64,000 nt of DNA from Deinococcus alpinitundrae. GTDB taxonomy: Bacteria; Deinococcota; Deinococci; Deinococcales; Deinococcaceae. The position numbers were made by a program, and so were the translations under genes. A model generated the notes under the pieces. That model had not been told where the DNA came from. It saw only the letters and a list, made by a program, of their open reading frames with translations, and did not search any database. The DNA lies in NCBI RefSeq assembly GCF_009982895.1, contig NZ_WXZL01000015.1:1-64000 (forward strand), given 5' to 3'. Shown here one piece after another: positions 8,711 to 17,818 of this stretch (positions are counted from its first letter, which is position 1; every line of letters begins with the position of its first letter).

Positions 8711-9601
8711 ATGGCGCACAGACAGCAGGGAAAGCGGTTTCGTTCGGTTCTCGTTCGAGCAGCGTGGGTGCTGGGCCTGGCCCTCGGCCTGTCGTCGCCG
8801 GGTTCATGTGGGCCGGGAGCCGCCTTCGCCGCGCCGAGTCCAGCGGCCAGTACCATCTTCAGTCGCCAGGGTGCGCCGTTCGTCGTCGAGTTGCGGCTGC
8901 GCGGCAAGACCCTGAACGCCGGGCAGCGGGCCACCTTGCAGGCTGCCGCCAACCGGGTCGCCGGGCTGATCGGCTCCGGGTTTCAGCCGGTGCGGCTCGA
9001 TCTGCCGGCCAACGCCTGCGACAAGGGCCTGCCCGCCCTGCACGAGCGCTTTACCCACTTCGTCGCCTTCGTGGCGGTCAAGGATCTGGGCGACGACGTG
9101 TACGGCGATTCCTCGCCCTGCGATCTGCACGACAAGACCTACCTGCCGATCTACGGCTCGGTGGACCTCAACTCGCGCGGCCTGAACGATCTGTCTCAGC
9201 CGGAACTGCTCGACACCATCATTCATGAACTGCTGCACGCGCTGGGTATCGGCACCCTCTGGACAGCCGACGAGCGGGTGTCTCTGGACGGCGGCGGCGA
9301 CGAGAAGAATCTGGCGCAAAAGGAGCGCGGGCAGTGGTACTACACCGGACCGCGCGCGCTGGCGGCTTACCGGGCGCTGGGCGGCCAGGGCACGGGCATT
9401 CTCCTCGACCCCGACGCAGGCCACTGGGCCGGTGAGGTGGTCTGCTCGGAAATTCTGTCCGGCAGCGCCGGGGATGTGACCGACCGGGTCAATCCCGTCA
9501 GCTCCATCACCCTGGGTGCGCTCGAAGACCTCGGCTACCGTGTGAACACCAAGCTGGGCGACCGTTACGCCCTGCCCAAAGGCGACTGCCCGACCGACTG
9601 A
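8711..9601 (+). CDS. Secreted leishmanolysin-like zinc metalloprotease
   Basis: 296 residues with a signal peptide (about 1-41, hydrophobic core at 14-28). The zinc motif HELLHALGIGTLW has His172, Glu173 and His176, with a probable third ligand His238 in AGHWAGEV. The later segment with ITLGALEDLGY is typical of bacterial leishmanolysin-related peptidases. Three cysteines in the mature part could form a disulfide. A CGGAG sequence precedes ATG 8711. It is divergent from the CPT-like gene. Substrate unknown; probably extracellular nutrient or self-protein turnover. Confidence 0.78.
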   Translation: MAHRQQGKRFRSVLVRAAWVLGLALGLSSPGSCGPGAAFAAPSPAASTIFSRQGAPFVVELRLRGKTLNAGQRATLQAAANRVAGLIGSGFQPVRLDLPANACDKGLPALHERFTHFVAFVAVKDLGDDVYGDSSPCDLHDKTYLPIYGSVDLNSRGLNDLSQPELLDTIIHELLHALGIGTLWTADERVSLDGGGDEKNLAQKERGQWYYTGPRALAAYRALGGQGTGILLDPDAGHWAGEVVCSEILSGSAGDVTDRVNPVSSITLGALEDLGYRVNTKLGDRYALPKGDCPTD

Positions 9602-9627
9602 GACGCGAACAGCCGGGCATTCTGGAA

Positions 9628-9636
9628 GAAATTTTC
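9628..9636. promoter_or_regulatory. Possible operator GAAATTTTC
   Basis: GAAA-T-TTTC is a 9-base palindrome with a central base, 17 bases upstream of a -35 in front of the RpiR-family regulator gene. RpiR-type regulators often bind GAAA/TTTC half-sites, so autoregulation is plausible, but the site is short. Confidence 0.3.
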
Positions 9637-9652
9637 AGAATCTGACTCCAAC

Positions 9653-9681
9653 TTGACAAAAATAATTTTTAGCATCACAAT
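9653..9681 (+). promoter_or_regulatory. Sigma-A promoter of the rpiR sugar operon
   Basis: A perfect TTGACA (9653-9658), a 17-base AT-rich spacer and CACAAT (9676-9681) form a good vegetative promoter about 135 bases upstream of the regulator start. Confidence 0.65.
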
Positions 9682-9815
9682 ACCTTCACAGTTTCCAGTG
9701 ACGTTCAGCTTGCTCTTTCCGGGTTGGTGAATCCTCTCAGGCAAAGTCCAGCGCACGGCTCCCACCGGGCCGCGCCTTGCCTTCCACCGTTCTGCGCTCA
9801 GGAGGTATCCCCCGC

Positions 9816-10679
9816 ATGACCCCGCTGCTCGCTTCCCGACCCGCCGTGCCCGGCGGCGCACTGGGCCGCATTCGGCTCCAGATGGACAACTTCTCGCCGA
9901 GCCTGCGCCGGGTGGCCGATCACGTGCTTCAGGACGCCGACAGCGTGGTGCATCAGACCATCACCGAACTTGCGGGCAACGTGGGCGTGGGTGAGGCCAC
10001 CATCACCCGGCTGTGCCGCAAGCTGGATTTCGCCGGATTCCACGCCTTCAAGATCGCGCTGGCCGCCGACGTGCTGGGCCGGGAAAGTCAGCTCCCTCCC
10101 CAGGACGGTGGCCTCAAGGCACAGGCCAGCCACCTCGCCCGGCAAACCGCCCAGACGCTCGAGGACACCGCCCAGCTGCTCGACGCGGGCGTGCTCGATC
10201 AGGTGGCCGACCGCCTGGCCCGTGCGCCCCGCGTGGACCTGACCGGCCAGGGCAACAGCGGTCTGCTGGCCCTCTACTTCGCCCACCGGCTGATGCGCCT
10301 CGGCATCACGGCGCTGGTTCACCCCGACCCCCACATGGCGGCGGTGGCGATCAGCGGCGTACCCAGGGGCGGCGTGGTGATCGGGCTGAGCAGTTCCGGC
10401 AGCACCATCGATACCGTACAGCACCTCAAACTGGCCCAGTCGCAGGGGCACTACACCGTGGCCCTGACCCACCGCGCCCGAAGTCCGGTGACGCGCTACG
10501 CCAGCGCCGTGCTGTTTACCTCCACCCAGGAAGACCCGCTCAGTGACAGTGTGCTGGGCACCCTCACCTCGCAGGCGATGGTCCTGGAAATGCTCTACCG
10601 AGCCGTCCTGACCCGCCGTCCCGAGGCCCACACCATGCTGCGCGTCACCGCCGAGTCGGTGGTTGAAAAAAAGTACTGA
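9816..10679 (+). CDS. RpiR/MurR-family transcriptional regulator
   Basis: 287 residues. An N-terminal helix-turn-helix (about 18-75, with GVGEATITRLCRKLDFAGF) is followed by a sugar isomerase (SIS) domain (about 120-260, with VIGLSSSGSTIDT for sugar-phosphate binding). Members of this family sense sugar phosphates, including MurNAc-6-P in MurR. ATG 9816 is preceded by AGGAGGT. The gene is followed within 70 bases by an ABC binding-protein gene and then two permeases and a GH3 hexosaminidase, so it probably controls that operon in response to an amino-sugar phosphate. Confidence 0.85.
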   Translation: MTPLLASRPAVPGGALGRIRLQMDNFSPSLRRVADHVLQDADSVVHQTITELAGNVGVGEATITRLCRKLDFAGFHAFKIALAADVLGRESQLPPQDGGLKAQASHLARQTAQTLEDTAQLLDAGVLDQVADRLARAPRVDLTGQGNSGLLALYFAHRLMRLGITALVHPDPHMAAVAISGVPRGGVVIGLSSSGSTIDTVQHLKLAQSQGHYTVALTHRARSPVTRYASAVLFTSTQEDPLSDSVLGTLTSQAMVLEMLYRAVLTRRPEAHTMLRVTAESVVEKKY

Positions 10680-10748
10680 ACTGACGTGCCAGATCCCGGT
10701 TCGCTTCCCCTGCCCCGGCGGGTCTGACCCCGCCACAAGGAGTCCATC

Positions 10749-12014
10749 ATGTCCAAGAAGATTGCTGCCCGCCTGCTGACCCTCGGCCTCTCGCTCGCTC
10801 TCGGCACTGCCGCCGCCCAGAGTCCGGTGGAAGTGCAGTTCTGGACTTGGTACCTCAGCCCCAAGTTCGACAACTACATCAAGTCCACCATCAGCGACTT
10901 CGAGAAAGCCAACCCCGGCATCAGCGTCAAATGGTTTGACAAGCAAGACAGCATGGTGCAGGACTTCATTTCGAGCGTGAACCTGGGCAGCGCCCCGGAC
11001 GTGGTGAACCTCAACATTGACGAGACCGCCAAGGCCGCCCAGAACGGCTTTCTCAGGAACGTGGACAGCCTGACGCCGATGGCCAGCCTCAAGTCCACCT
11101 TCTACGCCCAGCCGCTCGCCAACTTTACGCTCGGCGGCAAGGTCTACGCCTACCCCTGGTACGGCTGGCTCAACGAGGGCGTACTGCTCTACAACCCCGA
11201 CCTGATGAAAAAAGCCGGCCTCACCCGCGCGCCGCGCAGCATGACCGAGTTGCTCGGCATGGCCAAGACCATCAAGGACAAGACCGGCGCTTACGCCTGG
11301 GTTCCGGCACTCAAGGACCCCAACACCGCGTCGTTCCTGGGCTACTTCTACTCCGACGGCCTGCCGATCTACGACGCCGGCGGCAAGGCGGCCTTCAACA
11401 CCGCCGCCCATGCGGCGCTGCTCCAGCAGTACGTGACCTTGTTCAAGGGCGGCTATATTCCCGAGGACGCCGTGCGCAAGGAAGCTTTCCAGGTGGCTAC
11501 CGAACTCTACCCTCAGAACAAGGTGGCGATGATCGTGGGCGGGCCGCAGGCGCTGACCCGCATCAAGGATTCCAACCCCACCCTGTATGCCAAGACGGTG
11601 GTGACGGAAGCGCCGCTCGGCAAAGCGCGGGTGCAGACCGGCGGAAGCATGGGACTGGTGGTGCCCACCGCCAGCAAGCACCCGGTGGAAGCCGCCAAGC
11701 TGGCCGCTTTCTTTACCAGCAACGCCAGCCAGATCGCCTTTGCCAAGGTGGTGCCGGTGGTGCCGACCACCAGCGCCGCGCAGCGCGACCCCCTGTTCAA
11801 GCGCGCCAGCGGTGGCGACCCGATTGCCAACGCCACCAGCCTGGTCGGTGCGTCGGGCCGCTACATCAACCCCGGCTTCAAGGCCCCTGGCAACAGCGAT
11901 GATCTCTACAAGAACCTCAACGACAACATCGAGGCCGCGCTCCTCGGCAAGAAAACGGCCCAGGCTGCCCTCGACGACACCGTGACCTACTGGAACGCCA
12001 ACATGAAGAAGTGA
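10749..12014 (+). CDS. CUT1 ABC sugar-binding protein
   Basis: 421 residues. A signal peptide ends near residue 24 (GTAAAQ), followed by an extracellular solute-binding protein family 1 fold starting VEVQFWTWYLSPKFD. Such proteins deliver oligosaccharides or amino sugars to a MalFG-type permease. AAGGAG precedes the start. The downstream permeases and GH3 hexosaminidase point to a GlcNAc-containing ligand, probably from cell-wall turnover or chitin, but this is inferred from context only. No lipobox is present, so the mature protein may be periplasmic-soluble. Confidence 0.87.
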   Translation: MSKKIAARLLTLGLSLALGTAAAQSPVEVQFWTWYLSPKFDNYIKSTISDFEKANPGISVKWFDKQDSMVQDFISSVNLGSAPDVVNLNIDETAKAAQNGFLRNVDSLTPMASLKSTFYAQPLANFTLGGKVYAYPWYGWLNEGVLLYNPDLMKKAGLTRAPRSMTELLGMAKTIKDKTGAYAWVPALKDPNTASFLGYFYSDGLPIYDAGGKAAFNTAAHAALLQQYVTLFKGGYIPEDAVRKEAFQVATELYPQNKVAMIVGGPQALTRIKDSNPTLYAKTVVTEAPLGKARVQTGGSMGLVVPTASKHPVEAAKLAAFFTSNASQIAFAKVVPVVPTTSAAQRDPLFKRASGGDPIANATSLVGASGRYINPGFKAPGNSDDLYKNLNDNIEAALLGKKTAQAALDDTVTYWNANMKK

Positions 12015-12071
12015 GTCGGCGCGGGGGGCAGGCCGCCTGAGTCGCTGCCCGCCTCCCGCTCGCCCCCTGGT

Positions 12072-12102
12072 GGCCCGCCCCTGCATTTGGTCTGGGCGGG
12101 CC
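12072..12102 (+). terminator. Intercistronic hairpin after binding-protein gene
   Basis: GGCCCGCCC 12072-12080 pairs perfectly with GGGCGGGCC 12094-12102. Only a weak T-rich stretch follows, so it is more likely a partial terminator or mRNA stabiliser giving more binding protein than permease. Confidence 0.5.
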
Positions 12103-12148
12103 TTCTCGCTTTTCCCACGCTCCGCCGCTGCCCCAAAGGAGGTGCAAG

Positions 12149-13105
12149 ATGATCCGCTCCCAGCGCCCCACGCCCGGCAAACCTCCTCTTTCTGGTAAGC
12201 CGAAGTATTCTCTGCGCGACACGCTGCTGTCCTACGGCTTTCTGGCCCCGGCCTTGATTCTGCTGGCGGTCTTCACCTTTTACCCGCTGGCCTACGGCTC
12301 GTACCTGGGCTTTACCGAGTACGGCGGCGCACGCTTCGGTCAGGGATTGCCGCCCAAGTGGACCGGGCTGGACAACTTCCGCACCCTGATGGCCGACCCG
12401 CTGTTTCTCAAATCGCTGCTCAACAGCGTCAAGTACTTGATCATCGTGCCCATCTTGCAGCTCGCCTCGCTGGCGGTGGCGGTGCTGGTCAACAAAAATC
12501 TGCCGGGCATGGCTTTTTTCCGGGCCGCCTATTACGTGCCGGTGGTCACCAGCATCTCGCTGGCCGCCGTGATGTGGGACTGGGTCTACAACAAGGACGG
12601 CACCCTCAACTGGGCGCTGGGCGCCGTGCACTTGGTGTCCAAGAATCAGATGTTCGGCTGGCTCAACAACGAGTACACCGCGTTCTGGGCCGTGATGCTG
12701 GTGACTTTCTGGCGGGGCTTCGGCTACTACATGGTGCTGTATCTGGCCGGACTCCAGGGCATTCCCGCCGAGCTGGAGGAGGCCGCCGTGCTCGACGGGG
12801 CCAGCAGCTGGAAGCGCTTCTGGAGCATCACCGTGCCGATGATGAAGCCCACCATCTTGCTGTGCAGCTTGCTCTCCACGATTGCGGCGCTGCGCGTGCT
12901 GGAAGAAGTGCTGGTACTGACCAACGGCGGCCCGCTCAACAGCACCTACACCGCGCTGATGTACGTCTATTCTAAGGCGTTTCAGGGCTTCGACTTCAAT
13001 TACGGGCTGGCGAGTGCCGCTGGACTGGTGGTGGCGGCCGTGGCCCTGCTGCTGTCTGCCGTCAACTTCCGGCTGTTTCGTGACAGCTCCGGAGACGGCG
13101 CGTGA
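12149..13105 (+). CDS. CUT1 ABC permease, MalF type
   Basis: 318 residues with about six membrane helices. The cytoplasmic EAA loop for ATPase contact is ELEEAAVLDGASSWKRFW, near residue 210. AAAGGAGG precedes ATG 12149. It overlaps the next permease gene by four bases (GTGA), as expected for heterodimer partners. No ATPase is encoded in this operon. Confidence 0.9.
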   Translation: MIRSQRPTPGKPPLSGKPKYSLRDTLLSYGFLAPALILLAVFTFYPLAYGSYLGFTEYGGARFGQGLPPKWTGLDNFRTLMADPLFLKSLLNSVKYLIIVPILQLASLAVAVLVNKNLPGMAFFRAAYYVPVVTSISLAAVMWDWVYNKDGTLNWALGAVHLVSKNQMFGWLNNEYTAFWAVMLVTFWRGFGYYMVLYLAGLQGIPAELEEAAVLDGASSWKRFWSITVPMMKPTILLCSLLSTIAALRVLEEVLVLTNGGPLNSTYTALMYVYSKAFQGFDFNYGLASAAGLVVAAVALLLSAVNFRLFRDSSGDGA

Positions 13106-13983
13106 GTCTGGTCTCGCGGGCCGCCCCTGTCCAGCGCAGCTACGCCCCGCGCCGCCACCGCAAGCTGGGCCGGGTGGTGCTGCGCTACGTCATTCTCATC
13201 GCCGTGCTGATCTTCGCGGTGTTTCCCTTTCTGTGGACGCTGGCGATTGCCCTGACCGACAAGCACGGCGGCGGCAGCATCTACGATTTTCCGGCCAGCC
13301 TCTTTCCGCGCGCTGTGACGCTGCGCAACTTCGTGGAGGTCTACACCACCTTCAGCCTCGGCAAATACGTCTGGAACAGCATTTCGATTACCGGCATGAC
13401 CATCCTCGGCACGCTAGTGGTCTCGGCACTGGCCGCCTACCCGCTGGCCCGCTTCCGCTTTCCGGGGCGCGATCTGATTTTCGGCGTCATCGTGGCGACG
13501 CTGGTGCTGCCCAGCGAGACCACCTTCATCGTCAACACCCTGACCCTCAAGGAACTCGGCCTGCTCGGCACCCATGTCGGCGTGGTGCTGCCCACCATCG
13601 CGGGAGCCTTCGGCATCTTCCTGATGCGCCAGGCGTTTCTGGGCATTCCGCAGGCGCTGATCGAGGCCGCGCGCATCGACGGCGCGAGTGAATTCACCAT
13701 CCTGACCCGCATCATGCTGCCGCTGACCAAGCCCTCGCTGGCCGCCCTGGGTATCTTCACGCTGGTGGCGAGCTGGAACGCCTACTTCTGGCCGATGCTG
13801 GCCCTCTCGGGAGCGCCGGACAGCGTGCCGCTGAGCGTGGCGGTGCTCAAGCTCAAGGGGCAATTCAACTACGACCCCTTCAACATCGCCGCCGGAGCAC
13901 TGATCATGATGATACCGGTGCTGCTGGTCTTTCTGTCGGCGCAGAAGCTGTTCATGCGCGGGATGGAGGGAGCGGTCAAGTGA
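13102..13983 (+). CDS. CUT1 ABC permease, MalG type
   Basis: 293 residues with about six membrane segments and an EAA motif (ALIEAARIDGASEFTILTRI) near residue 190. The start is GTG overlapping the MalF-type stop; its own stop again overlaps the GH3 gene start (GTGA). It completes the membrane channel with the preceding gene. The partner ATPase must be supplied from elsewhere on the genome, as is common for CUT1 systems with a shared MsmX/MsiK-type ATPase. Confidence 0.9.
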   Translation: MSLVSRAAPVQRSYAPRRHRKLGRVVLRYVILIAVLIFAVFPFLWTLAIALTDKHGGGSIYDFPASLFPRAVTLRNFVEVYTTFSLGKYVWNSISITGMTILGTLVVSALAAYPLARFRFPGRDLIFGVIVATLVLPSETTFIVNTLTLKELGLLGTHVGVVLPTIAGAFGIFLMRQAFLGIPQALIEAARIDGASEFTILTRIMLPLTKPSLAALGIFTLVASWNAYFWPMLALSGAPDSVPLSVAVLKLKGQFNYDPFNIAAGALIMMIPVLLVFLSAQKLFMRGMEGAVK

Positions 13984-15455
13984 GTCTGCCCGCCGCCCGC
14001 ACCCTCATTATCGATTTGCCCGGCCCTGACCTGAGCGCCGAGCAGGGCCGCTTTCTGGCCCAGTACGGCTTCGGCGGGGTGTGTCTGTTCGCCCGCAATT
14101 TCTCGGCACCGGATCGCACTGCCCGTCTCGTGCGCGACATCCGCGACGCGCTGGGGCACGACGCCCTGATCGCCACTGACCAGGAGGGCGGCGCGGTGCT
14201 GCGGCGGCTGGACGTGCCAATGGCGCCGACGCCACAGGCCCTGGGCGTGATCGGCAGCGCGGACGCGGCGCGCCAGGCCGGGGCCGTCGCCGCGCGCGGG
14301 CTGATCGAGCTGGGCCTCAACTGGAATTTCGCGCCGACCCTCGACGTGAACATCAACCCGCTCAACCCGGTGATCGGCGAGCGGGCCTTCGGCACGGACC
14401 CCGGCGAGGTGGCCCGGCTGGGGGTGGCCTGGGCGCTGGGCAGCGAGGCCGCCGGGGTGATGAGTTCGGTCAAGCACTTTCCCGGTCACGGCGACACCGC
14501 CCTCGACAGCCACTTGGCGCTGCCGACGGTGGACAAGCCGCTTGCCGAGCTGGAACGAACCGAGTGGCTACCATTCCGGGCGGCGGTGCAAGCGGGCGTG
14601 GGCAGCATCATGACCGCCCACATCGTCTACCCGGCGCTCGACCCACATGAACCGGCCACGCTCTCGCACCGGGTGCTGACCGGCCTGCTGCGGGACGACT
14701 GGGGTTACGGGGGCATCATCGTCACCGACGCCACCGACATGCAGGCGATCGCGGCGGCCCACCCGCACGGCGAGGCGGCTCCGCTGGCCCTGGCCGCCGG
14801 TGCCGACGCCGTGCTGAGCTGCGGCCACGGCGACCTGACCACCCACGCCGAGCACGCGCAGGCGATTGAGCGTGCCCTCGCCTCGGGCCGCCTGGCTCCC
14901 GAGCGCCTGCACGAAGCCCAGGCCCGGCTGAGCGCGGCGGCGCTGAAGTTTCCCGGCCAGCCCCTACCCTACACCGGGCTGCAGCGCGAGGCCGACGAGG
15001 CCAGTGTGGCGACCTGGGCGCAGCAGTCGCTGGAGTGGGTGGGCACGCCGCCTCACTTTGATTCCGCCCGGCCCGTCTTGCTGTTCGCGCCGCGCACAGC
15101 AGAGGTGGGTGGCCCCTACGGCGACTTTGTCAGCGGTGAGACGGTGGCCCAGGCGCTACGGCAGGTGTTCCCGCAGCTCTGGGTCGCTCTCCACAGCGGC
15201 GGCGACGAGCCTGCGCCCGCCTTCGAATTGATGGCGCGCTTTCCGGACGCGCCGGTACTGCTGGCGACCACCGGGCGCTGGAACCTGCCGGACGTGACGC
15301 GCCGCCTGGCCGACGCCCTGCGCGGACGGGCCGCCCTGCACCTGGCGCTCTGGAACCCGGAACACGTGGCCGCGCTGGGCCTGCCCGCTGTCATTACCCA
15401 CGGCTTCCGGCCCGCCAATCTGCGGGCGCTGGCAACGGCGCTGGAGCAGACTTAG
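13980..15455 (+). CDS. nagZ: GH3 beta-N-acetylhexosaminidase (NagZ-like)
   Basis: 491 residues. The GH3 N-terminal domain has KHFPGHGDTALDSH at 165-178, the NagZ catalytic His/Asp loop, and IIVTDATDM with nucleophile Asp250. After about residue 330 there is an additional C-terminal domain, making it longer than Gram-negative NagZ (~340) and closer to two-domain forms. No signal peptide is seen, so it should act in the cytoplasm on imported GlcNAc-linked sugars. It is translationally coupled to the MalG-type permease, strongly suggesting that the importer's cargo is its substrate. Confidence 0.87.
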   Translation: MSLPAARTLIIDLPGPDLSAEQGRFLAQYGFGGVCLFARNFSAPDRTARLVRDIRDALGHDALIATDQEGGAVLRRLDVPMAPTPQALGVIGSADAARQAGAVAARGLIELGLNWNFAPTLDVNINPLNPVIGERAFGTDPGEVARLGVAWALGSEAAGVMSSVKHFPGHGDTALDSHLALPTVDKPLAELERTEWLPFRAAVQAGVGSIMTAHIVYPALDPHEPATLSHRVLTGLLRDDWGYGGIIVTDATDMQAIAAAHPHGEAAPLALAAGADAVLSCGHGDLTTHAEHAQAIERALASGRLAPERLHEAQARLSAAALKFPGQPLPYTGLQREADEASVATWAQQSLEWVGTPPHFDSARPVLLFAPRTAEVGGPYGDFVSGETVAQALRQVFPQLWVALHSGGDEPAPAFELMARFPDAPVLLATTGRWNLPDVTRRLADALRGRAALHLALWNPEHVAALGLPAVITHGFRPANLRALATALEQT

Positions 15456-15472
15456 CACGGGCCTGACTGGCG

Positions 15473-17212
15473 CTACTGGGTGGGAATGTCCCGCTGGGTG
15501 TCGCTGCCCACCGTCACCGTCACCTGGCCCTGGCTGAGCGCGCCATTGACGTTCAGGCTGGCGCTGAGGGTGTACTGGCCCGCCGGAAGAGTGTCGAGGC
15601 GGTAGGGCAGGCGCTGGGGTGCGGCCTGGAGCTTGCCGGCGCTGCTGAACTTGGCGACCACCACCGTGCCCTGAAGAGCGCTCACCGTGAGGCTGTAGGG
15701 CGTCAGGGGAGCGGGGCCGGGCGGCGGCACGATCACTGTGCCGCCCCCGAAGGCCGAGGCCGCCGTGATGGCCGCGCCCACGTCCAGCAGCTTGCCGCCC
15801 GCGACGCTCCTGGCGCTGCCGGTCAGGATGCCCTTGACCTGGGTAGCGGTCAAATCGGGCCGCAAAGCACGGATCAGCGACGCCGCACCGCTCACCTGGG
15901 GAGCCGCGAAGCTGGTACCAGCATCGAGGCGGTAGAGCGAATTGCCACTGCCCGCTGTGCCGGACCCCAGCGCGCTGGTCAGCACCAGCAGGTCCTCGGG
16001 GCTGGACTGGTAGCAGTTGGCCGTGCCGCTGCCCGCGTTGCCGCCGGGGGCCACCAGGTCGAGCGGCTTTTGCCCGCTGAGGGGCCGGGCGCTGTAGCAG
16101 GCCAGCGTGTCGCTGCGGCCCAGCGCGCCCACCGCCAGCACGTTGGGGTCACTGGCCGGATAGTACAGTCCTTCATTGGGGGTGTTCCCTGCCGCCGCAA
16201 TCACCAGCACGTTGGCCGCCGCCGCGCTGGCCAGGGCTGCCGAGAGGGCCGGGTCGCCGTCTGGCCCGGTGTTGCTGCCCGTGAAACCCAGACTCAGATT
16301 GATGATGCGTGCACTCTGGGCGACGGCGTACTTCACGCCCGCCGTGAGGCTGACGGTGGTGGCCCCCGACACCGCGCCGCTGGCCCCGAAGACCTTCACC
16401 GGCAGAATATTCGGGCCACTCCAGGTGAGGCCTGCCAGCCCCTTGCCATTGTTGGTGGCCGCCCCGATCAGGCCCGCACTGGAGGTCCCATGCCCGGCCT
16501 CGCTGCCGGTGGTCAGGTCGCTGGGATCGTTGTCCTCGCCGACGCAGTTGGTGTCGCCCTGGTCGTCTGTGACGAGCGCCGCGCAGAAGTCGCGCCCCGG
16601 CAGCACCCGCCCGGCGAGGTCCTCGTGGCCCGCGTTCACGCCGGTATCCAGGACCGCCACCCGCGCGCCCAGCGGCGTTCTGCCAAGTGCCGCCAGCTTG
16701 TCCCAGGCGGCCTGGGCGTTGATGCGGGTCAGGTAGTCCTGATCGTAGGCCACCCCGCCGATCTGGACGCCTCCGTTGCCGGGAAAGCCGGGGTCGTTGG
16801 GCACGGCCAGGGCCGAGTAGCGGTAATTGGGCTGCGCCGTCAGGCCGCTGGCCGCCAGCCGCGCGGCGAAGGCGGTGTCACTCTGGCCTGCCGGGGTATA
16901 CGCCAGCGTCAGGCCCGCCGAGGTAAGGCGCTGGGTACGCACACCCGAGAGCACCGTGAGCGCCTGGGCACTGAGTGGCGAGTCATTCAGGCCTGCGAGC
17001 AGCACCTGACCGCGCACGTGCGGCGCGCTCCAGTCGGCGGGTGGCGGGACGGTAAGCACCGTCAGGTCGCGTGCCTGGGTTGCTGTCGCCCCCGCCCCCG
17101 GCGCGAGGACGCTGCCACTGACGGTGTAGACTCCGCCGGGCGTGGGCGTGATCGAGCAGGCGCTCAGCAGCAGACCAGCACTCAGCAGGGCGGACCGGGG
17201 CAGTCGCTTCAT
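15473..17212 (-). CDS. Subtilisin-family (S8) lipoprotein protease
   Basis: 579 residues. A lipoprotein signal ends LLLSACS with lipobox Cys19. A propeptide-like region is followed by the S8 catalytic domain with Asp189 (VAVLDTG), His241 (GHGTSSAG) and Ser434 (GTSFAAPQVSG); the triad is complete. A C-terminal beta-rich domain (about 495-579) follows a Pro/Gly linker. It probably works on the cell surface. The start lies 6 bases after CACACT. The gene converges on the GH3 gene, with only 17 bases between stops. Confidence 0.9.
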   Translation of the reverse strand: MKRLPRSALLSAGLLLSACSITPTPGGVYTVSGSVLAPGAGATATQARDLTVLTVPPPADWSAPHVRGQVLLAGLNDSPLSAQALTVLSGVRTQRLTSAGLTLAYTPAGQSDTAFAARLAASGLTAQPNYRYSALAVPNDPGFPGNGGVQIGGVAYDQDYLTRINAQAAWDKLAALGRTPLGARVAVLDTGVNAGHEDLAGRVLPGRDFCAALVTDDQGDTNCVGEDNDPSDLTTGSEAGHGTSSAGLIGAATNNGKGLAGLTWSGPNILPVKVFGASGAVSGATTVSLTAGVKYAVAQSARIINLSLGFTGSNTGPDGDPALSAALASAAAANVLVIAAAGNTPNEGLYYPASDPNVLAVGALGRSDTLACYSARPLSGQKPLDLVAPGGNAGSGTANCYQSSPEDLLVLTSALGSGTAGSGNSLYRLDAGTSFAAPQVSGAASLIRALRPDLTATQVKGILTGSARSVAGGKLLDVGAAITAASAFGGGTVIVPPPGPAPLTPYSLTVSALQGTVVVAKFSSAGKLQAAPQRLPYRLDTLPAGQYTLSASLNVNGALSQGQVTVTVGSDTQRDIPTQ

Positions 17213-17218
17213 AGACCC

Positions 17219-17224
17219 AGTGTG
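17219..17224 (-). promoter_or_regulatory. Probable leaderless -10 (CACACT)
   Basis: CACACT on minus with a 6-base spacer to the ATG of the S8 protease; weaker than TANNNT but with identical geometry. Confidence 0.4.
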
Positions 17225-17326
17225 AGCCGTTTCGACGTCGAACGAGGCGCGCTACCGGTTCAGGAAATCTGAAAGGCCCGCTCATGTCACGTCAGGTTCG
17301 GTTGACCTACTTTGCGCCTGCCCCTA

Positions 17327-17818
17327 TCAACCCAGTTGCCGCTGCACCTCGAAGGCCGCCGCGCCCGCCGCCACCGCCAGATTCAGGCTGCGGCCCCCGC
17401 CAGGCTGCGGCAGCTTGAGACTGGGCAGCGCCGTGCGCAACCACACCGGCAGCCCGCGCGATTCCGGCCCGAACAGCAGGTAATCGCCCCGCTGATAGTC
17501 GGCATCGGTGTAGAGCTGGTTCGCGTGGGTGGAAAAGGCCCACACCCGCGCGCCCGGTTCCAGGCTGGCTTGCAGGGCCGTCCAGGAATCGTGTTCGATC
17601 AGGGTCACGCCTTGCAGGTAATCCATGGCGGCGCGGGCGAACTCGCGGTCCTGCAAACGGAAGCCGTAGGGGCGAATCAGGTGCAGCTCGGCCCCCAGCA
17701 CGGCGCAGGTGCGCGCCACGTTGCCGACATTCCCGGCCTTCTCCGGCGAGTAGAGCACCACCCGGCACAGCGCCGGAGCAGACGCCGCTGGAGCCGGTGC
17801 GGACGCATCCGTCGTCAC
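17327..17818 (-). CDS. trmL: tRNA (cytidine(34)-2'-O)-methyltransferase TrmL
   Basis: 163 residues, a minimal SPOUT-class methyltransferase with the trefoil-knot motifs [10 protein letters not shown] near residues 29-38 and [11 protein letters not shown] and [13 protein letters not shown] in the C-terminal half. It 2'-O-methylates the wobble nucleotide of certain tRNAs. The start is GTG 17816-17818, overlapping the ispF stop (GTGA on minus). Upstream in-frame sequence belongs to ispF in another frame. The pairing with ispF looks like simple translational coupling. Confidence 0.88.
   Translation of the reverse strand: MTTDASAPAPAASAPALCRVVLYSPEKAGNVGNVARTCAVLGAELHLIRPYGFRLQDREFARAAMDYLQGVTLIEHDSWTALQASLEPGARVWAFSTHANQLYTDADYQRGDYLLFGPESRGLPVWLRTALPSLKLPQPGGGRSLNLAVAAGAAAFEVQRQLG

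Noticed and set aside
9798..12086. 762-codon open frame on minus
   Set aside because: Typical high-GC shadow opposite the regulator and binding-protein genes; His/Gly/Val-rich nonsense composition.
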